From: CAZLMG01 sp964560765
GTDB taxonomy: Bacteria > Bdellovibrionota_B > Oligoflexia > Oligoflexales > CAZLMG01
Direction: 5' to 3'
DNA: 64,000 nucleotides
NCBI GenBank assembly: GCA_964560765.1
Contig: CAZLMG010000009.1
Location: 62,001 to 126,000, forward strand
Below, piece by piece: positions 26,668 to 35,001 of this stretch (positions are counted from its first letter, which is position 1; each line of letters begins with the position of its first letter). The position numbers and the translations under genes are program-made. The notes beneath the pieces are model-generated. The model was given only the letters and a program-made list of their open reading frames with translations. It ran no database searches and was not told the DNA's origin.

Positions 26668-26676
26668 TGTTACAAT
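26668..26676 (+). promoter_or_regulatory. Extended -10 element before the barrel-protein gene
   Basis: TGT followed by TACAAT (an extended -10) lies 33 bases before the ATG at 26709. The surrounding 14 bases ACATGTTACAATAA recur exactly upstream of the H1-like gene at 62952-62965. No clear -35 is visible, as is common with an extended -10. Confidence 0.45.
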
Positions 26677-26708
26677 AACTGCCAGAACGATAAAGGGTTC
26701 AATACGTC

Positions 26709-27755
26709 ATGCTAACTCAACCAGCTGCGTTCATCTGTCGGTTGCTGCCGCTACTGGCAATAGCACTAAATGCAGATTACACGACGTCGCTAGCTCTGGC
26801 CCAGTCCCTGCGCCAGAGCGGGACCATGCCCACGCACGGCTTTGCTCGCCATTGTTTGTCACTGAGCCCGATTTGCCCAGGCACCGGCGGAAATTCAACG
26901 TCGCTGGAGTTAGGCTTCAACCAGCAGATGAAGACGCTGATTCCGGGCAACGAGTTCACAGCCGATCGACACCTCTCGTCGCAGACATTCGCAGGACTGT
27001 TTCGAACCTCATTTTCGGGCCTGCAACTCGCTTTGCACGCCGATCGCCAAGAGATTATGGACGAGGAAGCGAGTTCTGATGATGAAGAAGTGGCAACCCT
27101 TTCCTCCCTCAACCCGAATCTATCGTTTAGCCTAACTTCTGGCTTTCGCTTCGGAATCGGTGTGCACCGGGTACAGGTTAAGAGCAGCGGCATGGCCGGG
27201 CAGGAAATCGACGGCACTCTCCTGGCGTGGACGGCGGGAATTCATCTGGGCGACGCAGAATCGAAGTTAGATGTCTTCTACATCGCGCCCTTCCGCGGCA
27301 AGGTGGACAGCGTGGGCGAGAGTCTGGTGGCCACGGCAACGGGAGTCGTGGGTATGAGTGCGGCCTGGTCCGCTTTGGGCGGCAAGCTTGGCGGCAGTCT
27401 TCAGCTGCTGCAACACCCGTCCGAGAGCGACAGTATTCCCATCTCGATTTTCGAGAGCCGCTCCTTTCAAGCTGGCGATGCCCTCATGGGAGTTGGTTAC
27501 GAAAAGGCAGTCGGCAGCAGTAAGACATTGCGGGTAGCCATCTTGCGGCAGTCGATCTGGGAGAGCGAAAACCGAACGGTCGATCTTGAGGATGATGCCC
27601 CGCAATATGTGGGCAAAGTCGCCCTAGGGATCGCTAACGGTGCCGTTGAGTCTGCGTTAGGCCTCAACCTGTTCTTCCGCGACGCGGCGAACGATGATGA
27701 CGACATGAAGGTTGTAAACAAGGAAATTTACGGCTGGCTGGCCTTGCCGCTGTAG
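26709..27755 (+). CDS. Predicted outer-membrane beta-barrel protein
   Basis: 348 residues, family not recognised. Signal peptide with hydrophobic core LLPLLAIAL and cleavage near SLALAQ. The mature part alternates polar and hydrophobic residues in strand-like stretches (LELGFNQQMKTL, LQLALHADRQ, FRFGIGVHRVQVKS, SALGLNLFFRDA) and ends in WLALPL, a weak barrel end signal. An acidic loop (DEEASSDDEEVA) is likely surface exposed. It lies alone between two minus-strand genes. Confidence 0.6.
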   Translation: MLTQPAAFICRLLPLLAIALNADYTTSLALAQSLRQSGTMPTHGFARHCLSLSPICPGTGGNSTSLELGFNQQMKTLIPGNEFTADRHLSSQTFAGLFRTSFSGLQLALHADRQEIMDEEASSDDEEVATLSSLNPNLSFSLTSGFRFGIGVHRVQVKSSGMAGQEIDGTLLAWTAGIHLGDAESKLDVFYIAPFRGKVDSVGESLVATATGVVGMSAAWSALGGKLGGSLQLLQHPSESDSIPISIFESRSFQAGDALMGVGYEKAVGSSKTLRVAILRQSIWESENRTVDLEDDAPQYVGKVALGIANGAVESALGLNLFFRDAANDDDDMKVVNKEIYGWLALPL

Positions 27756-27788
27756 TGATTCACGGTCAATTCAGTCCCAGGACCACAC

Positions 27789-28454
27789 TCAGTAAAAGTT
27801 GCTAGAGTGCTGGCCGAACTCGTCCCAATATTTATGCCAGTCGCTTGGCGTATTGAGATTCATGGCGACGCGCGCATCATCGACATCCACGTGCGCCAAA
27901 TTCTCTGCGGGCAATGCGGCAAGGGCATGGTCTAAACGCATGGCGTCGGGCGAAAGAGAGCAAAGCTGCTCCATCAACGGGCGCATGATTAGAACCGGAT
28001 GCCCCGACTTTCCCTTGAATTTTGGAACGACAGCCTGGACGGCACCCTTGGCCCCTGAAATCAACGCGTACAGGACCGAGCTCACCGGCGCTGGCACATC
28101 CATCGGCATCACAAAAACCGCAGGCGCATCACTCTGCAATGCCGCACGCAGTCCGACCTGCAAAGACGAGAACGTTCCACGCTGAGGCTGACGGTTGGTG
28201 ACCGTCTGCACCGTATAGCGATTGGCCCCTTGACGCCAAGTGGACTGCCCGGAAAGCCACGGGATGACGGATCGATAGATATGCTGATCATGTCCGAGAA
28301 CGACAATTACCTGGGCGCCGCCCACGCGCGGAAACCACTGGATCTGACGCAAGAGCCACGGGCCATCGCCGGCCTTAATCAGACCTTTGGGAATGCCCAT
28401 CCGCGTCGAGGCGCCCCCCGCCAGCAGAATGAGCGGAATTTCGGAGATGTGCAC
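27789..28454 (-). CDS. MobA-like NTP transferase
   Basis: 221 residues, GTG start preceded by GGGAG. The nucleotide-binding motif LLAGGASTRMGIPKG at residues 10-24 and MPMDVPAPV identify the MobA/MocA/IspD-type Rossmann nucleotidyltransferase family. The closest known relatives are molybdenum cofactor guanylyl- or cytidylyltransferases. A GXGKSGHPVLI segment resembles the MocA side. No molybdenum cofactor gene is nearby, so the exact substrate is open. Confidence 0.8.
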   Translation of the reverse strand: MHISEIPLILLAGGASTRMGIPKGLIKAGDGPWLLRQIQWFPRVGGAQVIVVLGHDQHIYRSVIPWLSGQSTWRQGANRYTVQTVTNRQPQRGTFSSLQVGLRAALQSDAPAVFVMPMDVPAPVSSVLYALISGAKGAVQAVVPKFKGKSGHPVLIMRPLMEQLCSLSPDAMRLDHALAALPAENLAHVDVDDARVAMNLNTPSDWHKYWDEFGQHSSNFY

Positions 28455-28511
28455 GTCTCTGGCTCCCTTTCAAGAGAAGCCTAGAAGTACCCAATTTCCC
28501 CAAACTGTTCC

Positions 28512-28542
28512 ATAAAAAGATCGCCGGTCAGTAGGACCGGCG
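28512..28542 (-). terminator. Rho-independent terminator
   Basis: On the minus strand an eight-base perfect stem (28522-28529 with 28535-28542, CGCCGGTC) and five-base loop are followed by ATCTTTTTATGG. It ends the gene at 28584-28976. Confidence 0.82.
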
Positions 28543-28583
28543 GCAATCGATGATAGAGATTTAAGCTTGGCGCTTGTCCGAGG

Positions 28584-28976
28584 CTAGGCAGCCTCCGATG
28601 AATCGTCAGAACCCTCGGCGGAATTGTCGCTGCCCTTACTGCGCTTAAAGACGATCTTTTGCCCACGCTTACCTTCGATTTCCAAGTCCTTGCCCGGGTC
28701 CGTAAACACGAACTTTGGACCGCACTGCTCTTTGAGGCGCTTGATATCAGGCTTGGTCAATTTGACCAGGAATCCATCAAAGACGTAGCCGCGGAACTCC
28801 TTGTCAGGTACGAGCATCAAACCGCCAGTACGATGAGTTTCGTAACCAGAGAACACCATCACGGTCTCGGTAGGATCATTTTCGAAGGCAATGCCCTCGA
28901 GCTTGACGATTTGCTTGGTGCCAACATCAAAGAAGAGGTCTCCGACTTCCACCGTAGTCTTGCCGATCTTGATCAT
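28584..28976 (-). CDS. Small conserved-looking protein of unknown function
   Basis: 130 residues from the ATG at 28974-28976, chosen because GGGAG lies six bases upstream; three earlier in-frame ATGs lack such a site. Not recognised. Beta-rich cytoplasmic protein with sequence such as MIKIGKTTVEVGDLFFDVGT at the start and a Ser/Asp/Glu tail of about 15 residues. It has its own terminator 40 bases downstream and is probably a single-gene unit. Confidence 0.65.
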   Translation of the reverse strand: MIKIGKTTVEVGDLFFDVGTKQIVKLEGIAFENDPTETVMVFSGYETHRTGGLMLVPDKEFRGYVFDGFLVKLTKPDIKRLKEQCGPKFVFTDPGKDLEIEGKRGQKIVFKRSKGSDNSAEGSDDSSEAA

Positions 28977-29124
28977 GCCGATCTCCCACATTCCGTGAAC
29001 AACTTGCATGTTTTATCGGCTGCGAAGGGGAACGCCTTTAGGACTTCCTGACGGGTTGTATAAGGCCTCATATCGAAAGGGTAAAAAGTGGATAATTTGT
29101 GCACAGTCAAGCATATCGCAGATC

Positions 29125-30480
29125 CTAATCCACTCGACGGCGCCTCCGCCGCGTTGGCAACACCTTAGTCAACACCATCCCCATGGGCCGCACACTTAGG
29201 ATGCGGGTGAATATGGCGCGGGGGCGAACGTGCACGTTCAATAGTGGGGCTAAGAACACGAACGGCAACAGCCGCATGAACGATGAGACCCAAAACAACA
29301 GGTGATACTGCTCTATCGCCGCTGGTCCCGCGCCAATCAGCTGAGCGCCAATGATGGTTCCGCCCACCATCCCCACGGCGTTAAAGAAGCCCACGAAAGC
29401 CAAAAGTTTCGATCTCTGCTCATCGCCCATCGTCTCGAGCAAGACGAGTGTGAAGCCCAATTCGTGAGCTCCCCAGGCAAATCCCGAAAGCAATTGCAGC
29501 ACGAGCAAATACCAATAGGATGACGAAACCACCCACAAAACCGGTAGCGGGACGATGGCGCAGGCGCCAACGATCAGCAAAGTGCGCACACCGAAGCGCT
29601 TACAGATCTTCACAAAAAAATTGGTAAAGATCACGCGCCCGGCAAAGGATGCAGCAATGAGTACCATGTAAGGTGCATACTCGAGCTGCAAGCTCCGCAA
29701 CATGTAGGGGCTAAAATACGGCGCCGAAACATGGACAGAAAAATGCGTTAGAAAGAAAAAAGCGATCGCAAACAGAAAGACGCGCCGCAAGCCGGGCACA
29801 TCGACCCTTACCTTCGGCCCCGGGTCCGGCGGCGCTGCTTGCGACATAACGGAATCCCTTTGCAGCGCCTTGCTTACCATCGCTCGGGGCGAGTCCTCTT
29901 GAATCCACAGAAAGAAAGCCGACACCACTCGCAACACCCCCGCAACGAAGAACAGCACAGAGAATGCCGTTAACTCATGCCCGGCCCGTCGACTGGCGTC
30001 CAAAATCAATCCACCCGCGACGAGCCCCATGACCGTCCACAGCTGGGCCTGCTTGGCGCGAATAGAAAAGAACGGTAAGCGGTCGTCCTCGCGCACAATG
30101 CCGCCAATCCAGGCGTTCCAAGACGGACCTGCCGTCAGGCCACCTGTCCAATACATCGAAGCAAACACAAAGAGTGCAAATCGGGTATCAAATAAACCCA
30201 TGATAGGCAGGGGTAAAAGGCTCATTGCAATGAGACTCGTTGCTTGCAGCACGGCGAAAATCAAAACCCAATTCTGCCGCGAACCAACCAGGCGCCACAG
30301 ACCTGGCGTCGTGACGGCCATAGTCGCGCCAAAAAGTATGGGGACGATGGTCAGTAAACCGACGGAACGCTCGTCAACTCCCAGTGCCAAGGCAAAGGCA
30401 GCTAGATATGACTCTCCGAGCCCCACCATCAGACTGTAGAACACTACATCTAAGATGCTTGGCCACAAGTAGCGGGGCAC
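29125..30480 (-). CDS. Major facilitator superfamily transporter
   Basis: 451 residues, GTG start. Twelve membrane segments can be placed, with the usual longer central loop (about residues 195-235) that is polar and Pro-rich. The inter-helix motif between segments 2 and 3 is weak (LWRLVGSRQNW). Members of this group in related bacteria are often of unknown substrate. The gene ends in a run of arginines (TRRRRRRVD). It follows the lipoprotein gene by 28 bases on the same strand. Confidence 0.82.
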   Translation of the reverse strand: MPRYLWPSILDVVFYSLMVGLGESYLAAFALALGVDERSVGLLTIVPILFGATMAVTTPGLWRLVGSRQNWVLIFAVLQATSLIAMSLLPLPIMGLFDTRFALFVFASMYWTGGLTAGPSWNAWIGGIVREDDRLPFFSIRAKQAQLWTVMGLVAGGLILDASRRAGHELTAFSVLFFVAGVLRVVSAFFLWIQEDSPRAMVSKALQRDSVMSQAAPPDPGPKVRVDVPGLRRVFLFAIAFFFLTHFSVHVSAPYFSPYMLRSLQLEYAPYMVLIAASFAGRVIFTNFFVKICKRFGVRTLLIVGACAIVPLPVLWVVSSSYWYLLVLQLLSGFAWGAHELGFTLVLLETMGDEQRSKLLAFVGFFNAVGMVGGTIIGAQLIGAGPAAIEQYHLLFWVSSFMRLLPFVFLAPLLNVHVRPRAIFTRILSVRPMGMVLTKVLPTRRRRRRVD

Positions 30481-30508
30481 GGAATACTGGGGAGTCGAGC
30501 TCAGGGAA

Positions 30509-31282
30509 TTAAACTCCTGGCGAAAGCGCGCATTCGCTCGTCGCAGTAACTTCGTATGAGGTCGTCTGCGGATTAGGCGTTATGGCTTTGAACTTGCTCA
30601 GCAGCTCATCAAGAGCGCTTGACTTGACGAAGCGATGCAGCTCGATGCACGATTGCTCACCCCCTTCAAAACCGCTGCCCTCATGGATGTATTTGCCAAG
30701 CGTACCGTCTGCAATCAGGGCGCCGATGAGTTGCTTCATTTCTGCGAATGCTCTTTGATCGACTGCTGGCCCCATACCAAACATCGACAATCGGATCGCG
30801 CGGAGATCGGGTGACGGAGCTGCTTCGGCCTTGGCTAAACAGGAAACTTTTAAATCGTTGGGGCCCCACTCAAAGCGTTCGGTGATGATGGCAAGCTGAC
30901 CGTACACACGCTCGTTCACAGGCAAATCGCTAAGTTCCCCTAAAACCAAATCCAATGTGAAATCAGCGTGACGCAGCCGCCATTCGTTACCTTGTTCGGC
31001 CTCAACAACTTTGTACGTGCTGGCAAACGTCTCAGAAATCTCGTTGGTGCCGAAAAAGCTGATCTTGGACAGCCGCACCTCAGCCCGCCCACCAGTGCGG
31101 AGCACCGCATTCAACTCATAGCCCGCATCCGCAACCTCTGTCGGACGGCATTCAAGGATGAGGCTGGGCGCCAATAAGCCACCGCTAGAGGTCGTCCCGT
31201 GGGAAAGACTGGCTTCATGCTCGACACCACAACCTAAACTGAGAGCGCTCAGTGCGAGCGCAGACAAAATCACATGTTTCAT
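30509..31282 (-). CDS. Predicted lipoprotein next to a TIGR02147 regulator
   Basis: 257 residues, family not recognised. N-terminus MKHVILSALALSALSLGC is a clear lipoprotein signal with Cys18. The mature part is beta-rich with four more cysteines. It is divergent from the TIGR02147 gene (166-base AT-rich gap) and likely co-transcribed with the downstream transporter. The pairing suggests that the regulator controls it, which is inference. Confidence 0.65.
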   Translation of the reverse strand: MKHVILSALALSALSLGCGVEHEASLSHGTTSSGGLLAPSLILECRPTEVADAGYELNAVLRTGGRAEVRLSKISFFGTNEISETFASTYKVVEAEQGNEWRLRHADFTLDLVLGELSDLPVNERVYGQLAIITERFEWGPNDLKVSCLAKAEAAPSPDLRAIRLSMFGMGPAVDQRAFAEMKQLIGALIADGTLGKYIHEGSGFEGGEQSCIELHRFVKSSALDELLSKFKAITPNPQTTSYEVTATSECALSPGV

Positions 31283-31448
31283 AACGAATATCCTCTCACA
31301 TGCTTATCGACGATTGTACCTGCATTGATCCTCATTTTGCCGCCCGCTGGCCAGTTCGTTGCGACATTGAAAAGCATAGTGGCGGGGCACTTGACCAGCA
31401 AGATCATTATTATTAATTTATAATCGAATTGTTCATAATTTATTAACG

Positions 31449-32258
31449 ATGGTGCCCATGGATGTCTTCGCCTTCACTGACTACAAGATCCTGATAAAAA
31501 AAGTGATTTCCGATAATGAACAGACGCGGGGCTATCAGAGCAAGCTGGCCGCAGCCGCCGGCTGCCAAAAAACCTACCTGTCGCAAGTTCTACATTCCGA
31601 AGTTCAGCTCACTCCTGATCATGCTGCAAACTTGTGTGGATTTTGGCACCTCAACGAGATCGAGAGCCAGTACTTTCTGGATCTGGTAAACTTGCAACGA
31701 TCTGGCTCGCCCGAGTTACGCCGGATCTTGCAACAACGGTTAGATAAGCTGCGTCAGCAAGGACAGCAGCTCACACAAAACATACAAAAGCCTTCGCTCG
31801 ACAAGCACGAAGCACAGACTCGCTATTACGGCGTGTGGTACATGGCCGCCATTCACGTCCTGGCCAGCATTCCACAATTCCAATCCGCGCCAGCCATCGC
31901 CACCCATTTGCGATTGACCCTGCCACTTGTTGAACACGCTTTGGCTGAGTTGTCAGAACTCTCGCTAGTCACTTTCGAGAGCGGAAGATGGCGTGCCACA
32001 GGTCGTGATTTGCATCTGCCCAATGAGTCCTTGATGACCCCCATCCATCACCTCAGTTGGCGGCAGCGGTCTTTGATGCGAATCCAAGAAGGACATTCGG
32101 ATGGAATCCATTACACTGCGCTGCATGCTCTGAGTCGGCATGATGCTCGGGTCTTGCACAGCATGATTCGGGATTGCATTATGCAAACCCGCAAGGTCGT
32201 TGCCCCCTCGCCAGAGGAAGTTATGGTGTGCTTTACTTGCGACTATTTTCCAGTTTGA
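31449..32258 (+). CDS. TIGR02147/DUF4423 family regulator
   Basis: 269 residues. The start FAFTDYKILIKKVISDNEQT, a helix-turn-helix-like segment (YQSKLAAAAGCQKTYLSQVL), and the YFLDLVNLQRSGSPELRRIL stretch are typical of TIGR02147, a family expanded in Fibrobacter and Bdellovibrio-like bacteria. The C-terminal half carries a second winged-helix-like domain (DUF4423). It probably binds DNA. A second member lies at 60258-61184. It overlaps convergent trmD by 16 bases. The start could also be the ATG three codons later (31458). Confidence 0.82.
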   Translation: MVPMDVFAFTDYKILIKKVISDNEQTRGYQSKLAAAAGCQKTYLSQVLHSEVQLTPDHAANLCGFWHLNEIESQYFLDLVNLQRSGSPELRRILQQRLDKLRQQGQQLTQNIQKPSLDKHEAQTRYYGVWYMAAIHVLASIPQFQSAPAIATHLRLTLPLVEHALAELSELSLVTFESGRWRATGRDLHLPNESLMTPIHHLSWRQRSLMRIQEGHSDGIHYTALHALSRHDARVLHSMIRDCIMQTRKVVAPSPEEVMVCFTCDYFPV

Positions 32259-32941
32259 GGTGGTGATTCATCATTTGCAACCACCCTCCAACGCGGTTGC
32301 CGGCAGTGGGCGCGCCGCCATGCTTCAATGGCTGCGTGATCGCCAGACAGTAGCACCGACGGCACGGCTTGCCCTTCAAATTCCTGAGGCCGAGTAAACA
32401 CTGGGTGCTCGAGCATGCCCTCGAGATCGCCGCTGAAGGAGTCCCGCCGAGCGCTTTCTGGATTGCCTAGAACACCTGGCACCAATCGCAAAAGGGAATC
32501 TGCCATCATCAGAGCCGGTAACTCACCACCAGCGACAATAAAAGGCCCCATGGAAAAGCTATCGTCTACGTAGCGATCGATAAAGCGTTGATCGACTCCC
32601 GCAAAGCGCGGGCACAAAAAAACGAGTGGGCGCGTTTCAACTGCCAACTCGCACGCTACCGCTTGCGTCCACAGGGCGCCGGCCGGTGAAGGCAAAATCA
32701 CGCGCGCATTGGCCGGCAACTTGGCCAGCGCATCACGCAGTGGCTCTGGCCGCATGACCATGGAGTCTCCGCCACCATAGGGTCGATCATCGATGCTGCC
32801 ATGATGATCGACGGCATAATTGCGCAGATTGATGACGTCTAACTGTGCCAACCCACGGTCGGCCGCAGCGCGAAAGACACCAAAGGTAAAATAGCCATGA
32901 ATGAAATCGGGATGAATCGTTACAAAGGAGAGATTACGCAT
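32243..32941 (-). CDS. trmD: tRNA (guanine-N1)-methyltransferase TrmD
   Basis: 232 residues, the family length. SPOUT-class trefoil-knot methyltransferase making m1G37 in tRNAs. Visible motifs: DDRPYGGGDSMVM, LPSPAGALW, GGELPALMMADSLLRLVPGV, and DSFSGDLEGMLEHPVFTRP. The segment normally written CGRYEG(I/V)D is here CPRFAGVDQR (about 110-119), so Gly, Tyr and Glu are replaced by Pro, Phe and Ala. The catalytic Asp (DSF) and the Arg of LLRLVPGV remain. It overlaps rimM by eight bases; rplS, which usually follows, is absent. Confidence 0.9.
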   Translation of the reverse strand: MRNLSFVTIHPDFIHGYFTFGVFRAAADRGLAQLDVINLRNYAVDHHGSIDDRPYGGGDSMVMRPEPLRDALAKLPANARVILPSPAGALWTQAVACELAVETRPLVFLCPRFAGVDQRFIDRYVDDSFSMGPFIVAGGELPALMMADSLLRLVPGVLGNPESARRDSFSGDLEGMLEHPVFTRPQEFEGQAVPSVLLSGDHAAIEAWRRAHCRQPRWRVVANDESPPQTGK

Positions 32942-33467
32942 TCTCTTGCTCGTACCACAATTCGAAAAAAGTCTGGGCCGGAACCAGCAGTCGCAACTCT
33001 GGAGACTGATCGAATGTCAGACTGACATAGGGGGCAATCAACGGCACATCCAAGTACCCTTGGTCACCCTTCACCTGCAAAATATCGCTGGCGCCAAAGT
33101 TTGTGACGCGATGTACCACGCCAATCTGCGTCCCTTCCGAATCAACCACGCACCGCCCGTAAAGATCCGACCAAAGGTATTCGGTCGATGAGTTGACCAA
33201 CACCTTATCGCGTTCCACCCAGATGTCCTGCCCGGCATACTGCTCAGCATGTTCTCGACGGGTAAGAGATTCGAAATGCAGGATGGGCCGGTCGCCCTGC
33301 ATGCGGCTACCACGGACTTTAAAGCGCTCACCACTCTCGGGGTTGGAGCCCAGGATCAGGTCACCATAGGATTTGGGGATGGGATCTTCTCGGCCAGAAA
33401 CAAAAAAAGCCCCCTGCAGGCCGTGGGCCTTACCGACCCGACCTAATTTCAACCAGCGGGGGGGCAT
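32934..33467 (-). CDS. rimM: Ribosome maturation factor RimM
   Basis: 177 residues. N-terminal barrel begins LKLGRVGKAHGLQGAFFV, the family signature (GrigkpHGlkGe), and a C-terminal PRC-barrel domain includes LDVPLIAPYVSLTF. RimM helps assemble the 30S head around S19. It lies between rpsP (nine-base gap) and trmD (overlap), the standard order. Confidence 0.93.
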   Translation of the reverse strand: MPPRWLKLGRVGKAHGLQGAFFVSGREDPIPKSYGDLILGSNPESGERFKVRGSRMQGDRPILHFESLTRREHAEQYAGQDIWVERDKVLVNSSTEYLWSDLYGRCVVDSEGTQIGVVHRVTNFGASDILQVKGDQGYLDVPLIAPYVSLTFDQSPELRLLVPAQTFFELWYEQENA

Positions 33468-33476
33468 TGCGACTGC

Positions 33477-33749
33477 TTACTTGGCTTTCGCGAAGCTTTG
33501 GCGCTCGAGCTTAACCTTGTTGATCTTGGCGATGTGCATGACGGTGTTGCTCAACTGTGCACCGCGAGCAAACCAGAACTGCAGCCGGTCTTCTTTCAGA
33601 CCAATCAACGATGGGTTTTGGCCTGGATCGTAATAACCAATGCGCTCAATGAACTTTCCGTCACGGGCCTTACGATGATCCGCAGCTACAATGTGGTAGA
33701 AGGGACGGTTTGTCGTGCCGTGACGGCTCAGTCGAACATGGACTGCCAT
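33477..33749 (-). CDS. rpsP: 30S ribosomal protein S16
   Basis: 90 residues. MAVHVRLSRHGTTNRPFYHI and FIERIGYYDPGQNP are the S16 signatures. A GGAGG ribosome site lies just before the ATG. First gene of rpsP-rimM-trmD. Confidence 0.95.
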   Translation of the reverse strand: MAVHVRLSRHGTTNRPFYHIVAADHRKARDGKFIERIGYYDPGQNPSLIGLKEDRLQFWFARGAQLSNTVMHIAKINKVKLERQSFAKAK

Positions 33750-33838
33750 TATTCCTCCGAATCTCTCAACATGGCAATATTCACAAGAACTTGGGCACTC
33801 TGAAGTCTAGGAATCACAGGGCGCCACTGGAACGGACG

Positions 33839-33868
33839 TAGATAGCACGGAACATGAACGGATTCCAA
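33839..33868 (-). promoter_or_regulatory. Candidate promoter of the rpsP operon
   Basis: On the minus strand TTGGAA (33863-33868) and TATCTA (33839-33844) are 18 bases apart, with TG one base before the -10 box. It lies about 90 bases before rpsP. Confidence 0.35.
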
Positions 33869-33916
33869 GACTTTTACGCAGAGACAATTAACCCTACAAT
33901 TTCTTTACACATTCGG

Positions 33917-33922
33917 TATAAT
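33917..33922 (+). promoter_or_regulatory. -10 box TATAAT before the MBL-fold gene
   Basis: A perfect TATAAT followed by GAG. A transcript starting about seven bases later would begin after the first in-frame ATG (33921), which supports the GTG at 33966 as the real start. The -35 region is weak. Confidence 0.45.
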
Positions 33923-33965
33923 GAGAAGAGGATTTCGAACATTAACCGCGCATGGGTGCTTATTC

Positions 33966-34958
33966 GTGCAAATCAAGCTATGGGGAACTCGCGGTTCTCT
34001 GCCTCGTGCCATGACGGCTCAGTCCCTGGCAACGGTGCTCGAAGAATTAGTCGCCCAGGCCAAAGCGCAGGGCATTACTACACTCGATGGGTTTGCGACT
34101 GCTGCTAAAACGGGCGGTTTCGGCAAACAACCCCTTTATTTTGGCGGAAATACGTCATGCTACGAAGTGTCGCAAGATAACGTGCATGCGTTCGTCGATA
34201 TGGGCACAGGAATTACCGATGCCTGCTACACGGCCATGACTCAAGGCCGAAAAGAATTTGTCATTTTCCAGACGCATGTTCATTGGGATCACATCATGGG
34301 GTTGCCATTCTTTGTCCCCATATACATCCCAGGCAATAAGCTGACCATTTACCACGTCCATAAGAACGCTCCGGACCACATCCGCCTGCTTTTTAACGGC
34401 GTTAATTTTCCAGTAAAATGGTCGGACTTGGGCGCCACCATCGAGTTTTGCGAACTGAAGCCCTATCAGCAAACTCAGCTCGGCGCCATGAGCGTAACCC
34501 CTTTCGCCCTTGACCATCCCGGCGGCTCATTCGGTTATCGCTTCGAATCGGCAGGTAAATCCATCGCTGTTGGCGTCGATGGCGAGTACAAGCGCCTGAC
34601 AGCTAAAGAGCTTGGTAAGGATCTCCCTTTTTACCAAAACCTTGATCTGCTGATATTCGACGGTCAATACGACATGGACGAATTGGCCAGTCGCTACGAT
34701 TGGGGTCACTCGAGTCCGCCGATTGGAATCGACCTTGCTCTGCGGGAAGGTATCCGCAACATTGTGCTAACGCACCATGACCCACGCACGGGCGAAAGCA
34801 AATCGCGCCGTATGCTTGATGATGCCCGCAAGCACTGTCAAACGCACTTACCAGCTTATCAGAAAACCTGGGATAGCCTGGGCCAATCCAAGGGGCCGAA
34901 CATTTATGCTGGGTATGATGGCCTGATTCTCGATCTCGAGAAAATGCCGCCGACATGA
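33966..34958 (+). CDS. Metallo-beta-lactamase-fold hydrolase
   Basis: 330 residues from a GTG at 33966. This start is chosen because family members begin with the pattern KIKLWGTRGSLP, which here follows directly (VQIKLWGTRGSLP), and because the earlier ATG overlaps the -10 box. The metal site is HVHWDH, with the later Asp and His ligands in VGVDGEY and LTHHDPR. The FGGNTSCYEV stretch is shared with MBL proteins of the cyclic-nucleotide/phosphodiesterase-like group. The substrate is unknown. It is followed after 43 bases by a secreted-protein gene. Confidence 0.85.
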   Translation: MQIKLWGTRGSLPRAMTAQSLATVLEELVAQAKAQGITTLDGFATAAKTGGFGKQPLYFGGNTSCYEVSQDNVHAFVDMGTGITDACYTAMTQGRKEFVIFQTHVHWDHIMGLPFFVPIYIPGNKLTIYHVHKNAPDHIRLLFNGVNFPVKWSDLGATIEFCELKPYQQTQLGAMSVTPFALDHPGGSFGYRFESAGKSIAVGVDGEYKRLTAKELGKDLPFYQNLDLLIFDGQYDMDELASRYDWGHSSPPIGIDLALREGIRNIVLTHHDPRTGESKSRRMLDDARKHCQTHLPAYQKTWDSLGQSKGPNIYAGYDGLILDLEKMPPT

Positions 34959-35001
34959 GACCCTGATGATCCAGCTGAAATTTAGTCAACGAGGTAAATC
35001 A

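Noticed and set aside
31391..31424. TTGACC and TATAAT before the TIGR02147 gene at 31449
   Set aside because: The two are 22 bases apart, too far for a standard promoter; the AT-rich gap offers several weak alternatives and no firm call.
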